Source: Thioalkalivibrio sp. K90mix (GTDB lineage Bacteria; Pseudomonadota; Gammaproteobacteria; Ectothiorhodospirales; Ectothiorhodospiraceae). Taken from it: a DNA stretch of 64,000 nucleotides. Shown one piece after another: positions 16,989 through 29,721 of the stretch. Made by a program: the position numbers and the translations under genes. The DNA is taken from the NCBI RefSeq assembly GCF_000025545.1, contig NC_013889.1, forward strand, positions 2,225,501 to 2,289,500. Direction: 5' to 3'. Position 1 is the stretch's first letter; each line of letters begins with the position of its first letter. The notes under the pieces were generated by a model, which saw only the letters and a program-made list of their open reading frames with translations, searched no databases and was not told the origin of the DNA.

Positions 16989-18638
16989 ATGGGGGGCCCC
17001 ATCGCGCTTGATGCCGACACGCGCCGCTCGGCCTGGCTGTTCGCGCTCTACCGGGTCTTTGTCGCCAGCGTCCTGCTGATCCTGGGGCTGGTGCCCGAGG
17101 GCCCCGTGGGGCTGCAAGCCGTGGCACCGGAGATGTATCCCGCGCTCGCCGGTGGCTATCTGGTCTTTGCGCTGTTCGTCGCGGCGATGACCTGGCGCCC
17201 GGCCCGCGACCCCAACACGACCAGTCTGGCGGCTCTCGCGCTACTGGGCGGGATTGGCGACACCATCAGCCTGGTCGCGCTGGTCCTGGTCGCAGGCGGC
17301 GTGGGCACCGGCATCGGCCTGTTGCTGATCCCCGCGGTGGTGGCCGCCACCCTGCTCTCCGGAGGACGGCTGAGCCTGTCGCTGGCAGCCGTGGCCACCC
17401 TGGGCCTGCTAACGGCCGAGGCAGCCGCGATTGTTCTGCTGGACCAGGACGGCTCGGGCCTGACCCAGGCCGGGCTGCTCGGCGCCACGCTATTCGCCGC
17501 CGGGCTTCTCGCCCGGCATGTCGCACGCCGGGCCGGGGCGACCCGCGCCCAGGTCGAGCGACAGGAAGAGGACCTGGCCAACCTCGCCGAACTCAACGCC
17601 CAGATCATCGCGCGGATGAGCGCCGGCGTCATCGCGGTCGACCCGGATGGCGAGATCCGTTCGATCAACGAGGCCGCGCGCCGCCTGCTCCCGCCTCGCC
17701 CCGGCCGCCAACTGGCCGCGATCTCGCCCGCGCTGGCCCAGCGGGTCGAGCAATGGCAAAGCACGGGGATGCGCACGGACACGCAACAGCTGCCGGGGGA
17801 TCGTGACCAGCCCGCCCTGCAGGTCCGCCTGACCCCCCTGGGCGACCGCGGGACACTCCTGATCCTTGAGGATCTCGCGGAGATCCAGCGCCAGGCACAG
17901 GCCAGCAAGCTGCAGGCGCTCGGCCGCCTGACCGCGAGTATCGCCCACGAGATCCGCAATCCGCTGGGCGCGATCAGCCACAGTGCCCAGTTGCTCGCCG
18001 AGTCACCCCAGCTGACCCGGCCCGACCAACGCCTGCTGACCATCATCAACAAGCAGAGCAAGCGCGTGAACGAGCTGATCTCCAACGTGCTGAGCCTGTC
18101 GCGACGCGATACCGGGCAACGCGAGCGGCTGAACCTGCAGGAGTTTCTCGACCGCTTCGTCGACGAGTTCTGCGGCGCCCTGCAGATCCCGCGCGTCGCA
18201 CTGCACGCCAGGGTCGAGCCGTATGATTCCGAAGTGCTGTTCGACCCGTCGCAGCTGAATCAGGTCCTGTGGAACCTGTGCACCAATGCCCGCATACACG
18301 GGGGCCACGACCAGCCGGGCGCACCGCCGATCGTGCTGCGTGGCGGCGCCGGCCAGGTCGCCCGGGTAGTCAGTCTCGATATCCTCGACGCAGGACCCGG
18401 CATTGCGCCGGATCAGCGCTCCGACCTGTTCGAACCGTTTGTCTCGAGCAGCGGCGGGGGTTCCGGGCTGGGCCTGTACATCTCGCGCATGTTGTGCGAG
18501 AACAACGGGGCAACCCTGGAGTACGTCAGCACACCCACCGGCGGGTGCTTCCGCATCCTGTTCGCCCCGACCGAAACAGTCGCGGGCAATAGCAGCACGG
18601 AAGCATCGTCGACGGACCCCGCGAGGGAACGCGCATGA
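16989..18638 (+). CDS. pilS: Sensor histidine kinase PilS
   Basis: Sensor of the PilS-PilR pair that controls sigma-54-dependent pilin genes. The 549 aa protein has about six membrane segments (residues about 15-175), a short coiled linker, a PAS domain (about 195-300), a HisKA helix with IAHEIRNPLGAISHSAQ (phospho-acceptor H320), and a HATPase with NQVLWNLCTNARIHGG and GSGLGLYIS. It overlaps pilR by four bases (ATGA), so the two are translationally coupled. Confidence 0.92.
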   Translation: MGGPIALDADTRRSAWLFALYRVFVASVLLILGLVPEGPVGLQAVAPEMYPALAGGYLVFALFVAAMTWRPARDPNTTSLAALALLGGIGDTISLVALVLVAGGVGTGIGLLLIPAVVAATLLSGGRLSLSLAAVATLGLLTAEAAAIVLLDQDGSGLTQAGLLGATLFAAGLLARHVARRAGATRAQVERQEEDLANLAELNAQIIARMSAGVIAVDPDGEIRSINEAARRLLPPRPGRQLAAISPALAQRVEQWQSTGMRTDTQQLPGDRDQPALQVRLTPLGDRGTLLILEDLAEIQRQAQASKLQALGRLTASIAHEIRNPLGAISHSAQLLAESPQLTRPDQRLLTIINKQSKRVNELISNVLSLSRRDTGQRERLNLQEFLDRFVDEFCGALQIPRVALHARVEPYDSEVLFDPSQLNQVLWNLCTNARIHGGHDQPGAPPIVLRGGAGQVARVVSLDILDAGPGIAPDQRSDLFEPFVSSSGGGSGLGLYISRMLCENNGATLEYVSTPTGGCFRILFAPTETVAGNSSTEASSTDPARERA

Positions 18639-20059
18639 GCATTCGCCACGTCCTGGTCGTGGACGACGAACCGGACATCTGCGAACTCCTCGAGATCACC
18701 CTCTCCCGCATGGGGATCGAGGCCACCACGACGGAACACCTGAACGGGGCGCGCGAACTGCTCGCCGCGCGGGACTTTGACCTCTGTCTGACCGACATGC
18801 GCCTGCCCGATGGCGACGGGCTGGACCTCGTGCGCCACATCCAGGGTCAGCGCCCGGACCTTCCGGTGGCCGTGATCACGGCCCACGGGAGTGTGGACAC
18901 CGCTGTCCAGGCCCTCAAGCTGGGCGCATTCGACTTTGTCAGCAAGCCGGTGGACCTGCAGCAGCTGCGCGAGCTGATTGACACCGCACTGCGAATGGAA
19001 CCCGCCCCCGACCTGCCCGGCGCGCTGAATACCGACACGGTCCCGGACGCCGAAACCACCCGCATCGACAGCCCCCTGCTCGGTCAGGCCCCGCCGATGC
19101 AGACCCTGCGAGCGACGATCCAGAAGCTGGCGCGCAGCCAGGCACCGGTGTTCATCCGTGGCGAATCCGGCTCCGGCAAGGAGCTGGTGGCACGCGAGAT
19201 CCATCGCCTGGGGCCGCGCAGTGATCGCCCATTTGTGCCGGTCAATTGCGCGGCAATCCCCGGCGAGTTGATGGAGAGCGAGTTCTTCGGCCACCGCAAG
19301 GGGGCCTTCACCGGGGCCACGCAGGATCACACCGGGCTGTTCCAGGCCGCCAGCGGCGGCACGCTGTTTCTCGACGAGGTCGCCGACCTGCCGCTGCCCA
19401 TGCAGGTCAAGCTGCTGCGCGCGATCCAGGAACGCGCGATCAAGCCGGTCGGGGGCACGCGCGAGATCCCGGTGGACGTGCGCCTTTTGTCGGCCACCCA
19501 CCACGACCTGGAGCGCGCGGTGGCCGAGGGGCGCTTCCGCCAGGACCTCTACTACCGCCTGAACGTGATCGAACTGAAGGTCCCTGCGCTACGTGAACGA
19601 CGCGAGGACATCCCGGTGCTGGCCCAGTGCGTGCTGGCACGGATCAGCGAGCAGTGGGGTACCGAACCGCTGGAACTGGCGCCGGACGCACTCGAGGTTC
19701 TCGCCCGGCATCCCTTCCCGGGGAACGTGCGCGAACTGGAGAACATCCTCGAACGCGCGGCCACCCTCAGCGAGGGCCCCACGATACACGCCGACAGCAT
19801 TGACCTGCCCCGTTCCGCACATGGCGAACCCTTGCCATCGGCCGAGGCCCCGGGCTTTGTACCACCCCCGCCCCGGCGCGAGATACCGACGGCCACGGCG
19901 GACGACGTCGCCCTGGACCAGCGCCTGGCCGAGCAGGAACGCCAGGCCATCGCCACGGCGCTGCAGCAGACCGGCGGCAACCGCACGGCGGCGGCGCGCC
20001 TGCTTGGGCTCAGCTTTCGCCAGCTGCGCTATCGGCTCAAGAAGCTCGGGATCGAGTAA
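18635..20059 (+). CDS. pilR: Sigma-54-dependent response regulator PilR
   Basis: NtrC-class activator of 474 aa. The receiver domain (1-120) has the acidic pocket D10/D11, phospho-acceptor D54 and K104. The AAA+ domain has Walker A GESGSGKE (176-183), the sigma-54-contacting GAFTGA loop (223-228) and Walker B LFLDEVADL. The C-terminal Fis-type helix-turn-helix reads GGNRTAAARLLGLSFRQLRY. All catalytic parts are intact. Coupling to pilS makes PilR the natural call rather than another NtrC homologue; pilA itself is not in the window. Confidence 0.92.
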   Translation: MSIRHVLVVDDEPDICELLEITLSRMGIEATTTEHLNGARELLAARDFDLCLTDMRLPDGDGLDLVRHIQGQRPDLPVAVITAHGSVDTAVQALKLGAFDFVSKPVDLQQLRELIDTALRMEPAPDLPGALNTDTVPDAETTRIDSPLLGQAPPMQTLRATIQKLARSQAPVFIRGESGSGKELVAREIHRLGPRSDRPFVPVNCAAIPGELMESEFFGHRKGAFTGATQDHTGLFQAASGGTLFLDEVADLPLPMQVKLLRAIQERAIKPVGGTREIPVDVRLLSATHHDLERAVAEGRFRQDLYYRLNVIELKVPALRERREDIPVLAQCVLARISEQWGTEPLELAPDALEVLARHPFPGNVRELENILERAATLSEGPTIHADSIDLPRSAHGEPLPSAEAPGFVPPPPRREIPTATADDVALDQRLAEQERQAIATALQQTGGNRTAAARLLGLSFRQLRYRLKKLGIE

Positions 20060-20069
20060 AAGGGACAGA

Positions 20070-20666
20070 TCAGGCGCGGCGCGGCGGCGGGTCGGGGATT
20101 CTCGCCAGCCACTGTTCGAGCTCGAACAGCGGGAGGCCGACCACGTTGGTATAGGAACCCGCGATCCACTCGACAAAGGCGGCACCGCGCCCCTGGATCG
20201 CATAGGCCCCGGCCTTGCCGCGGGGCTCGCCCGTCGCCCAGTAGTGCTCGATGTCGGATGGCGTCAGCGGCCGCATGCGCACACGGGTCGTCACAGTGCG
20301 CGCCCGCATGGATTCACCGGGGCGGCCCAGCGCCATGCCGGACACCACCCGGTGCTCCCCGCCGGAAAGGCGCTGCAGCATGGCCGCGGCGTCGGCAAAA
20401 GCCGCGGGCTTTCCCAGGGCCTCGCCGCCCACCGCGACTACGGTATCCGCGGCCAGCACCCACTGCCCCGGGGCGCTGCGTTCGAGGGCCGCCTCGGCCT
20501 TGGCGATGGCGAGGCGCTCGACCAGCACCTCTGGTGACTCGCCCGGCCGCGGGGTCTCGTCCACATCCATCGGGGCTACTTCGAAGACGAGCTGGATCTG
20601 CTCCAGCAGCTCGCGGCGGCGCGGGGAGGCGGAGGCCAGTAACAGCGGATGAGCCACGGGCGTCAC
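20070..20666 (-). CDS. maf: Maf-family nucleotide pyrophosphatase (YhdE type, dTTP/UTP)
   Basis: House-cleaning nucleotide pyrophosphatase of 198 aa. Motifs are LLLASASPRRRELLEQI at the N-terminus, DETPRPGESPEVLVERLA, LAADTVVAVGGEALGKP and AYAIQGRGAAFVEWI. The last two resemble the YhdE subgroup, which prefers dTTP and UTP, rather than the YceF subgroup. GTG at 20666 overlaps the rlmH stop as GTGA and is preferred over the longer ORF. It ends the leuS-to-maf operon and converges on pilR with a 10 bp gap. Confidence 0.93.
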   Translation of the reverse strand: MTPVAHPLLLASASPRRRELLEQIQLVFEVAPMDVDETPRPGESPEVLVERLAIAKAEAALERSAPGQWVLAADTVVAVGGEALGKPAAFADAAAMLQRLSGGEHRVVSGMALGRPGESMRARTVTTRVRMRPLTPSDIEHYWATGEPRGKAGAYAIQGRGAAFVEWIAGSYTNVVGLPLFELEQWLARIPDPPPRRA

Positions 20667-21133
20667 GCGCGATGGTAGGGGTGGTTGTTCAGCAGCGACC
20701 AGGCACGGTAGATCTGCTCGGCGACCAGTACCCGCACCAGCATGTGCGGGAAGGTCAGCGGCGACAGCGACCAGGCCCATTCCGCGCGGGCGCGCACGGC
20801 CTCATCCAGCCCCGCGGCCCCGCCGATCACCAGTGCGACATCGCGCCCGTCCTGCTGCCAGTCCGCCAGGCGCCGCGCGACGCCCTTCGTGTCCACACCC
20901 TTGCCGCGCTCGTCCAGCAGGATCACGCGGGCGCCCTCGGGGATGGCCTTCAGCAGGATCTCGCCCTCACGCCGCAGCAGCGTGGCCGTATCCATGGACT
21001 TGGCCCCGGAGGGGCCGGCCAGGCCCTGCAGGTTCAGGTTCAGCTCGCGCGGCAGGCGACCGGCGTATTCGTCGAAACCGGCCGCCACCCAGTCGGGCAT
21101 GCGCTTGCCGATCGCGATCAGGTCCAGGCGCAT
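20663..21133 (-). CDS. rlmH: 23S rRNA pseudouridine-1915 N3-methyltransferase RlmH
   Basis: SPOUT methyltransferase that modifies pseudouridine 1915 in helix 69 of the assembled 70S ribosome. The 156 aa protein starts MRLDLIAIGKRMPDWV and ends with the family's LVRVLVAEQIYRAWS and NHPYHRA, where the knot and the catalytic C-terminus lie. The SAM loop reads VIGGAAGL. It follows rsfS by 15 bp, the usual ybeB-ybeA order. Confidence 0.96.
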   Translation of the reverse strand: MRLDLIAIGKRMPDWVAAGFDEYAGRLPRELNLNLQGLAGPSGAKSMDTATLLRREGEILLKAIPEGARVILLDERGKGVDTKGVARRLADWQQDGRDVALVIGGAAGLDEAVRARAEWAWSLSPLTFPHMLVRVLVAEQIYRAWSLLNNHPYHRA

Positions 21134-21148
21134 GGCGGCGCGCCCCGG

Positions 21149-21541
21149 TCAGCCGCGCAGGCGGCGGACGCGCTCCAGGCTGGGGTCTTCCGGGGCGGCC
21201 TTTTCGGTATCCGCGGCCTCCTCGGCCAGCCAGAGCTTTTCCAGGTTGTAGAAGTCGCGGGTTTCCGGGAGCATCACGTGGACGATCACGTCGTTCAGGT
21301 CCACCAGCACCCACTCCTGGCTCTCCTGGCCCTCGACCCCCAACGGCTGGATGCCGGCCTTCTTCGCCTCGAGTGCGACCGATTCGGCCGCCGACTGCAC
21401 ATGCCGCCCGGAGGTCCCGGAGGCGATCACCATGTAGTCGGCCAGTGTGGTCTTGCCGCGCACATCGATGGTGCGAATGTTCTGCGCCTTGATGTCTTCC
21501 AGCGCGGTGGTCACGAGTTCAAGCAGTTGTTCGCTGTTCAT
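21149..21541 (-). CDS. rsfS: Ribosomal silencing factor RsfS
   Basis: Binds ribosomal protein L14 on the free 50S subunit and blocks subunit joining in starvation. The 130 aa protein has the core DIRGKTTLADYMVIASG-like stretch (here VRGKTTLADYMVIASGTSGR), GQESQEWVLVDLNDVIVHV and RDFYNLEKLW. The ATG at 21541 (MNSEQLLEL) lies eight bases after the nadD stop. The upstream ORF extension simply overlaps nadD. Its ligand rplN is also in this window (48488-48856). Confidence 0.95.
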   Translation of the reverse strand: MNSEQLLELVTTALEDIKAQNIRTIDVRGKTTLADYMVIASGTSGRHVQSAAESVALEAKKAGIQPLGVEGQESQEWVLVDLNDVIVHVMLPETRDFYNLEKLWLAEEAADTEKAAPEDPSLERVRRLRG

Positions 21542-21548
21542 GTATCGA

Positions 21549-22199
21549 TCAGGTTCCGTGATGTCGTTGGACCCCGGCCCGGTACAGGCCGTGGTCCTGA
21601 ATGTAGCGGTTGACGGCGCCGGGGAGCAGAAAGCGCGGGCTGCGCCCGGCAAGCAGTTCTTCGCGGATGGCCGTGGCAGCGATATCGAGCTGGGTCACCG
21701 CCTGGAAGTACACCCGGCCGGCGGGAGAGGAGCGCAGCGCGGCCGGGTCATGGGTAGCCGCTTTGCCCCGCCAGCCACCCAGTTCCTGCGAGGCGGGGCT
21801 GCCCGGGCGGTGCGAGACCACGATATGCGCCAGCTCGAGGAGCTGCTCCCAGCGATTCCAGGACGGCAGACCGGCGAAGGCATCCATGCCCATGATCAGC
21901 ACCAGCGGGGTCTCCGGCCCCAGCTCCTCGCGAAAGCTCAGCAGGGTATCGACCGTATAGGAGGGCCCTTCGCGATCCAGCTCCCGGCGGTCGGCCACGA
22001 AGCCCGGCACATCGCGGACCGCCTGTTCCACCATCGCCAGGCGGTCAGCGCTGCCGGTGCCCGGGCTCGTGCGATGCGGCGGGACATGACAGGGGACGAA
22101 ACGCACCTGATCGAGCCCCAGATGCTGCTGGATCTCCAGAGCCGGGCGCAGGTGGCCGAAGTGGATCGGGTCGAAGGTGCCGCCGAGAATCCCGATCAC
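21549..22199 (-). CDS. nadD: Nicotinate-nucleotide adenylyltransferase NadD
   Basis: Adenylates nicotinate mononucleotide in NAD synthesis. The 216 aa protein has the nucleotidyltransferase signature GGTFDPIHFGHLRP near the N-terminus, MGMDAFAGLPSW in the middle and the TAIREELLAG loop (SxTxxR-like) near the C-terminus. It starts at GTG 22199, only 15 bases after a strong inverted repeat that separates it from proA. The order holA-proA-nadD differs from enterobacteria, where holA and nadD are adjacent. Confidence 0.95.
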   Translation of the reverse strand: MIGILGGTFDPIHFGHLRPALEIQQHLGLDQVRFVPCHVPPHRTSPGTGSADRLAMVEQAVRDVPGFVADRRELDREGPSYTVDTLLSFREELGPETPLVLIMGMDAFAGLPSWNRWEQLLELAHIVVSHRPGSPASQELGGWRGKAATHDPAALRSSPAGRVYFQAVTQLDIAATAIREELLAGRSPRFLLPGAVNRYIQDHGLYRAGVQRHHGT

Positions 22200-22214
22200 G
22201 CGGGAATCGCCCCA

Positions 22215-22262
22215 GGGAGACGCTGATTCAATCGCGCGTCCGCGCTCGAATCAGCGTCTCCC
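22215..22262. repeat. Perfect 15 bp inverted repeat between proA and nadD
   Basis: Arms at 22215-22229 (GGGAGACGCTGATTC) and 22248-22262 are exact complements around an 18-base spacer. The right arm touches the proA TAA codon. No T-run follows on the minus strand, so it is not a standard terminator. It may be an mRNA stem that tunes nadD translation or an extragenic palindrome. Confidence 0.75.
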
Positions 22263-23567
22263 TTAGCTACGTACATGACCGTCGCCGAACACCACATACT
22301 TGAGGGTGGTCAGGCCGTGCAGGCCCACCGGACCGCGCGCGTGCAGCTTGTCGGTGGAGATACCGATCTCCGCGCCCAGACCGTACTCGAAACCATCGGC
22401 GAAGCGGGTGGAGGCGTTCACCATCACCGAGCTGGAATCCACCGCGCGCAGGAAGCGCCGGGCCCGGGTGTAGTCCTCGGTCACAATGCTGTCGGTGTGG
22501 TGCGAGCCATAGGTGTTGATATGGTCGATCGCCGCATCCAGGTCGTCGACCACGCGGATCGCGAGGATCGGTCCCAGGTACTCGGCTACCCAGTCGTCCT
22601 CGGTGGCCTCGGCGATATCCGTCCCGGTGTTCGCGAGGATGGCGCGGGTGCGCGCGCAGCCCCGCAGACTCACCTGGTGCTCCGCCAACGCCGCCGCCAG
22701 ACGCGGCAGGAAGGCCTCGGCCTGATCCGCGTGCACCAGCAGCGTCTCCATGGTATTGCAGGTGCCATAGCGCTGGGTCTTGGCGTTCACCGCCACGGCC
22801 AGCGCCTTGTCGAGAGCGGCCCCGCCATCCACGTAGACATGGCAGACACCGTCCAGGTGCTTGATCACCGGGATCCGCGACTCGTTGCTGACACGCTCGA
22901 TCAGGCCCTTGCCGCCGCGCGGGACGATCACGTCCACGTACTGCGGCATGCGCAGCAGCGCGCCCACCGCCGCGCGGTCGGTGGTCGGCACCACCTGCAC
23001 CGCCTCGCGCGGCAGGCCCGCCTGCTCCAGCCCGGCCTGGATGATCGCGGCCAGGGCCTGATTCGAGTGCAGGGCCTCGGAACCGCCGCGCAGGATCGCG
23101 GCGTTGCCGGACTTCAGGCACAGGGCCGCGGCGTCGATGGTCACGTTCGGACGCGACTCGTAGATGATGCCGATCACGCCCAGGGGCACGCGCATCTGAC
23201 CCACCTGGATGCCACTCGGCTGATACGCCATATCGGTGATGGTGCCCACCGGATCGGGCAGCCCGGCCACCTGGCGACAACCCTCGATCATGGTGTCGAT
23301 GCGTGCGTCGGTCAGCGCCAGGCGGTCCAGCATCGCGGCGTCCAGGCCGCGCTCTCGCCCCGCCTCCAGGTCGCGGCTGTTGGCCTCCACCAGCTCCGCA
23401 CGCCGCGCGGCGATACCCTCGGCGATCGCGTGCAGTGCCGCGTTCTTCGCGCCCGGCTCGGCCTCGGCCATGCGCCGCGAGGCCACGCGAGCGGCACGTC
23501 CCAGGGCTTCGACCTGGGCGATCACGTCGGCGGCAGCGGATTCGGTCGGGTGTACGGCAGCGTTCAT
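22263..23567 (-). CDS. proA: Glutamate-5-semialdehyde dehydrogenase (gamma-glutamyl phosphate reductase)
   Basis: NADPH-dependent second step of proline synthesis. The 434 aa enzyme has [32 protein letters not shown] and the catalytic cysteine C270 in [15 protein letters not shown], plus the C-terminal [15 protein letters not shown]. It starts four bases after the holA stop. No proB is present in this window. Confidence 0.97.
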   Translation of the reverse strand: MNAAVHPTESAAADVIAQVEALGRAARVASRRMAEAEPGAKNAALHAIAEGIAARRAELVEANSRDLEAGRERGLDAAMLDRLALTDARIDTMIEGCRQVAGLPDPVGTITDMAYQPSGIQVGQMRVPLGVIGIIYESRPNVTIDAAALCLKSGNAAILRGGSEALHSNQALAAIIQAGLEQAGLPREAVQVVPTTDRAAVGALLRMPQYVDVIVPRGGKGLIERVSNESRIPVIKHLDGVCHVYVDGGAALDKALAVAVNAKTQRYGTCNTMETLLVHADQAEAFLPRLAAALAEHQVSLRGCARTRAILANTGTDIAEATEDDWVAEYLGPILAIRVVDDLDAAIDHINTYGSHHTDSIVTEDYTRARRFLRAVDSSSVMVNASTRFADGFEYGLGAEIGISTDKLHARGPVGLHGLTTLKYVVFGDGHVRS

Positions 23568-23571
23568 GCAA

Positions 23572-24609
23572 TCAGACTCGTTCGGTGTGCAGTGCGGGCA
23601 ATGGCCGGGACAACCGGCGTCCCGCCATACGGGCCACCAAGTCTAGCAACCCCTGCCGCGCGTTGCCGTTTTCCTGACCCTTGATGACCCGATCCACACG
23701 CGCGGCCTCGCCCAGCAGCCCGCGCGCCGCCGGCAGGCTCAACCGCGACATCGCCTGGCGCAGGGCCTTCTGGCCGTCCCCGAAGCTGCCCTGAAAGGCC
23801 TCGCGATCCGGCGCCCCGGCCGCCTTGCGTTCCATCGCCTGCACCAGCAGGCGGCATTCGCGCGCCAGCGCCCAGAGAATCAGGGGCTCCGGCTGCCCCT
23901 CGTCGAGCAGCCCCTCCAGCATGCGCAGGGCATGGCGGGCATCGCCGCGCAGTGCGGTCGGGGCCAGTGCAAACAGCTCGAAGCGCGCGGCGTCGGTGGT
24001 GGCCTCTGCCAGCACGGCCTCGTCGATCTCGGTCACGCCCGCCAGCGCCAGCTTCTCGATCTCCTGGCGCGCGGCCAGCAGATTGCCCTCGATGCGCGAG
24101 ACCAGCAGCGCCAGCGCCGGCTCCGTGATCGTCAGGCCGTGGCGCTGCAGGCGGGCGCGGACCCACGGACCCAGCTGGGATGGAGGGATCGGGCGCGCGT
24201 GGAGCACCACCGCGCGGTTCTCCAGCGCCTTGAACCAGGCCGCCCGACGCATGTCCCGATCCGGCCGCGGGAGCTGCACCAGCAGCACGAGGTCATCCTG
24301 GGGCTCGGCCGCATAGGTCTTAAGATGATCACCGCCCACCTTGCCTGGCTTGCCGGTGGCCAGGCGCAGGTCCAGCACGCTGCGCTCGGCGAACAGGGAT
24401 CGATCGCGGATCGCGGACTCGAACGGCGCCCAGTCGGACTGCGCGGTCATGTCCAGCACGGTCCGTTCCAGATAGCCCTGGTCACGGGCCGCCGCGCGGA
24501 TCGCATCGGCTGCCTCGATCGCCTGCAGCGGCTCCTCGGCCAGTAGCAGGTAGATCGGCGCCACGCCGCGCGCCAGATCCTGTTCCAGGCGGGCGAGATC
24601 CTGGGCCAT
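23572..24609 (-). CDS. holA: DNA polymerase III delta subunit HolA
   Basis: Clamp-loader delta subunit, which opens the beta clamp. The 345 aa protein begins [22 protein letters not shown] and has the family stretches [51 protein letters not shown] and a C-terminal helical domain. ATG at 24609 is the ancestral start: removing the upstream mobile element makes it overlap the old lptE stop as TGATG. A weak GGAGA lies 12 bases upstream. An in-frame ATG at 24648 inside the element could now give a 13-residue extension. Confidence 0.94.
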   Translation of the reverse strand: MAQDLARLEQDLARGVAPIYLLLAEEPLQAIEAADAIRAAARDQGYLERTVLDMTAQSDWAPFESAIRDRSLFAERSVLDLRLATGKPGKVGGDHLKTYAAEPQDDLVLLVQLPRPDRDMRRAAWFKALENRAVVLHARPIPPSQLGPWVRARLQRHGLTITEPALALLVSRIEGNLLAARQEIEKLALAGVTEIDEAVLAEATTDAARFELFALAPTALRGDARHALRMLEGLLDEGQPEPLILWALARECRLLVQAMERKAAGAPDREAFQGSFGDGQKALRQAMSRLSLPAARGLLGEAARVDRVIKGQENGNARQGLLDLVARMAGRRLSRPLPALHTERV

Positions 24610-24628
24610 CAGTCGGTAGGTTCTCCAG

Positions 24629-24902
24629 TTAAGGGAACACTGATCCATGTACACGCTCGCGCTCGAGTCGCTTTTGCGTGCGAACAAGGCGCGGTGACTG
24701 CCGTGCAGTCATTCTGCACAAGGGAGCCGCAACGCGGTTCCCACGCCCGTTTTTGATCACAACGGGCGGCCGAGCCCCTTCGGGGTTGGCACCCCAGGTT
24801 CCCCGATCCTGCGTTGCGCCGCTTGCGGGTAGAACCACTACCCGCTGCCCGACGCGCCTTGTCTCGGAAAACCTGGGGTACCAACGCGAGTGTGTACATG
24901 GA

Positions 24903-24917
<15 letters not shown>
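24629..24917. mobile_element. MITE-like non-autonomous element, copy 1 (lptE-holA junction)
   Basis: A 289 bp element, including TTAA-type ends, with ~30 bp terminal inverted repeats beginning GGGAACACTGATCCATGTAC at both ends. The outer tetramers are TTAA (left) and TTGA (right). The interior is rich in short hairpins, for example GACTGCCGTGCAGTC and GAGCCCCTTCGGGGTT. It aligns end to end with the complement of the copy at 35573-35846, except for a small interior insertion near 24750-24767. It carries no transposase. It separates lptE from holA and supplies the last three sense codons and the stop of lptE. The 4 bp target and GG-start ends resemble the IS5 subgroup, which is tentative. Confidence 0.9.
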
Positions 24918-28174
<3,257 letters not shown>

Positions 28175-28255
28175 TCAAAAAATGACCGGAACCACTGCGC
28201 ATCGCGACGGACGGAATCAGTGAGCCCACGAAAAAAGTCCCAAGGAGTTGAGGAC

Positions 28256-29110
28256 ATGAGTGAGGAAAAGGACGAAATCCCCGTTGTAAAACGCGCCTAC
28301 CCCGAAGATCTGGGCGAAGTCGAAAGGGAACACACACCCGAGACCGAGAGTCCCGCGATACGCACGGTGGAACCCGACCATCTCGGGACCTGGCTGGGCA
28401 AGGGCTGGCGAGACCTCTGGAAAACCCCCGTGGCCCTGATACACGGTCTGGTGATCGCGATCGTCGGCCTGGTGCTGCTGGGAATGTCATGGAACCAGCC
28501 CTGGATGGCCTTTTCCTTCCTGGCCGGTTTCCTGTTTCTGGGGCCGGTGCTCGCCGTCGGCGTGAACTACCTGGCGATGGAACGCGAACAGGGGCATTCC
28601 ACGGGTGCTGGGCTGGGCTGGCTTACCCATCTGGGAGGCTCGGTCTGGGTGTTCGCCCTGCTCCTGGCCCTGATCTTCGTCATCTGGGCAAGCTTTGTCT
28701 GGATGTGGATCGCCGTGCTGAATATCGGCGAACTGGGCGTGACCGGGCAGCTGCATCACCTGGTGGGCACCATGCTGACCACGGGCTCCGGGATTATCTC
28801 CCTGATCGGCGTGATTGTAGCCGCCGTGGTGTTCGGGCTCATTGTCTTCGTGCTGAGCCTCGTCACCTTGCCCGCCATGATCGATCATCGTGCCCGCGAG
28901 GAGGCCCCGCAGACCACGCTGATTGACGCGATCGGGATGAGCCTGAAGGCCTTCAGCCACAACCGGGGCACGCTGATCCTCTGGGGGCTGATCATTACCG
29001 CCCTGTTCGCAATCTCGGTGGCCACCGCCCTGCTGGCACTGATCGTGATCTTCCCGTGGCTCGGCTTTGCGATGTGGCACGGCTACCGGGATCTGGTCGA
29101 AACTGCGTAA
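28256..29110 (+). CDS. DUF2189-family multi-pass membrane protein
   Basis: A 284 aa protein. An acidic cytosolic N-terminus (about 55 residues) is followed by about six membrane segments. The DUF2189-like stretches include GLGWLTHLGGSVWVFALLL, SLVTLPAMIDHRAREEAP and a final WLGFAMWHGYRDLVE. The function of the family is not known. ATG at 28256 has AAGGAG and GAGG upstream. It diverges from leuS and is followed by the YbeL-like gene. Confidence 0.8.
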   Translation: MSEEKDEIPVVKRAYPEDLGEVEREHTPETESPAIRTVEPDHLGTWLGKGWRDLWKTPVALIHGLVIAIVGLVLLGMSWNQPWMAFSFLAGFLFLGPVLAVGVNYLAMEREQGHSTGAGLGWLTHLGGSVWVFALLLALIFVIWASFVWMWIAVLNIGELGVTGQLHHLVGTMLTTGSGIISLIGVIVAAVVFGLIVFVLSLVTLPAMIDHRAREEAPQTTLIDAIGMSLKAFSHNRGTLILWGLIITALFAISVATALLALIVIFPWLGFAMWHGYRDLVETA

Positions 29111-29123
29111 AAAGGCTCTAATC

Positions 29124-29151
29124 CTGGGGAGGGGCATCCGCCCCTTCCCAG
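29124..29151. other. GC hairpin between DUF2189 and DUF1451 genes
   Basis: A 12 bp stem with one G-T wobble around an ATCC loop: left arm CTGGGGAGGGGC, right arm GCCCCTTCCCAG. No T-run follows, so intrinsic termination is doubtful. It ends about 18 bases before the next start codon. Confidence 0.5.
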
Positions 29152-29169
29152 CAATCGACGGAGGAATCG

Positions 29170-29715
29170 ATGAGCGAAGAACGCAGGGACGAGGAACGCG
29201 AGAACCGGTTGAGCAGCGCCTACCACCGGATGCTGCACGAGGTCACCGAGGACCTCGAGAAGCTGGAAGACAAGACCAGCAAGGCGATCACCGAGACACT
29301 GGAAAACGCCCGCGACCGCGTACAGAAGGCCAGCGACCTCACGCGCGAAGAGGCGCACGAGGTCATGGACTATCTGCGCCGCGACCTGCAGGACTTGGGG
29401 GCCTATCTGGACAGCCGCAGCGAGGACTGGCGCGGCTGGCTGCGGATCGATCTCGGGCTGATCGAGGCCAGCGTTCTCAATGCGCTGGAGCGCATCGCCG
29501 ACAGGACCCGCATCGAGATCACCGAGCTGACCGCCCGCGCCCAGGTGATGGGCGAATGGCACACCGGCGAGATCACCGGCCCCGGCGAGCTGTTGTGCAA
29601 GAAGTGCGGCCACGCGCTGCACATGACCAAGGTCGCGCGCATCCCGCCCTGCTCCAACTGCCACAATACGACCTTCCGCCGCGGCCCGGGCGGCCCCGAG
29701 GCCGCAGAGGCCTAA
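29170..29715 (+). CDS. YbeL-like zinc-ribbon protein (DUF1451)
   Basis: A 181 aa protein. Residues 1-110 are charged and helical, likely coiled coil. The C-terminal zinc ribbon has CKKCGHALH and CSNCHNTTF (two Cys-x2-Cys pairs). It matches the DUF1451/YbeL family, whose function is unknown. In E. coli ybeL also lies next to leuS, so the neighbourhood is conserved. GGAGGAATCG before ATG 29170 is a strong ribosome site. It converges with lnt after a 6 bp gap. Confidence 0.88.
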   Translation: MSEERRDEERENRLSSAYHRMLHEVTEDLEKLEDKTSKAITETLENARDRVQKASDLTREEAHEVMDYLRRDLQDLGAYLDSRSEDWRGWLRIDLGLIEASVLNALERIADRTRIEITELTARAQVMGEWHTGEITGPGELLCKKCGHALHMTKVARIPPCSNCHNTTFRRGPGGPEAAEA

Positions 29716-29721
29716 GGGCCG

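Noticed and set aside
24609-24899. Small ORF inside element copy 1 (begins MYTLALVPQVFRDKARRAAG), with a similar ORF at 35591-35791 in copy 2
   Set aside because: The similarity follows directly from DNA identity of the element. The ORF starts in the terminal repeat, the downstream parts differ, and an indel changes the frame. No ribosome site is seen. Selection on protein cannot be shown from two copies.
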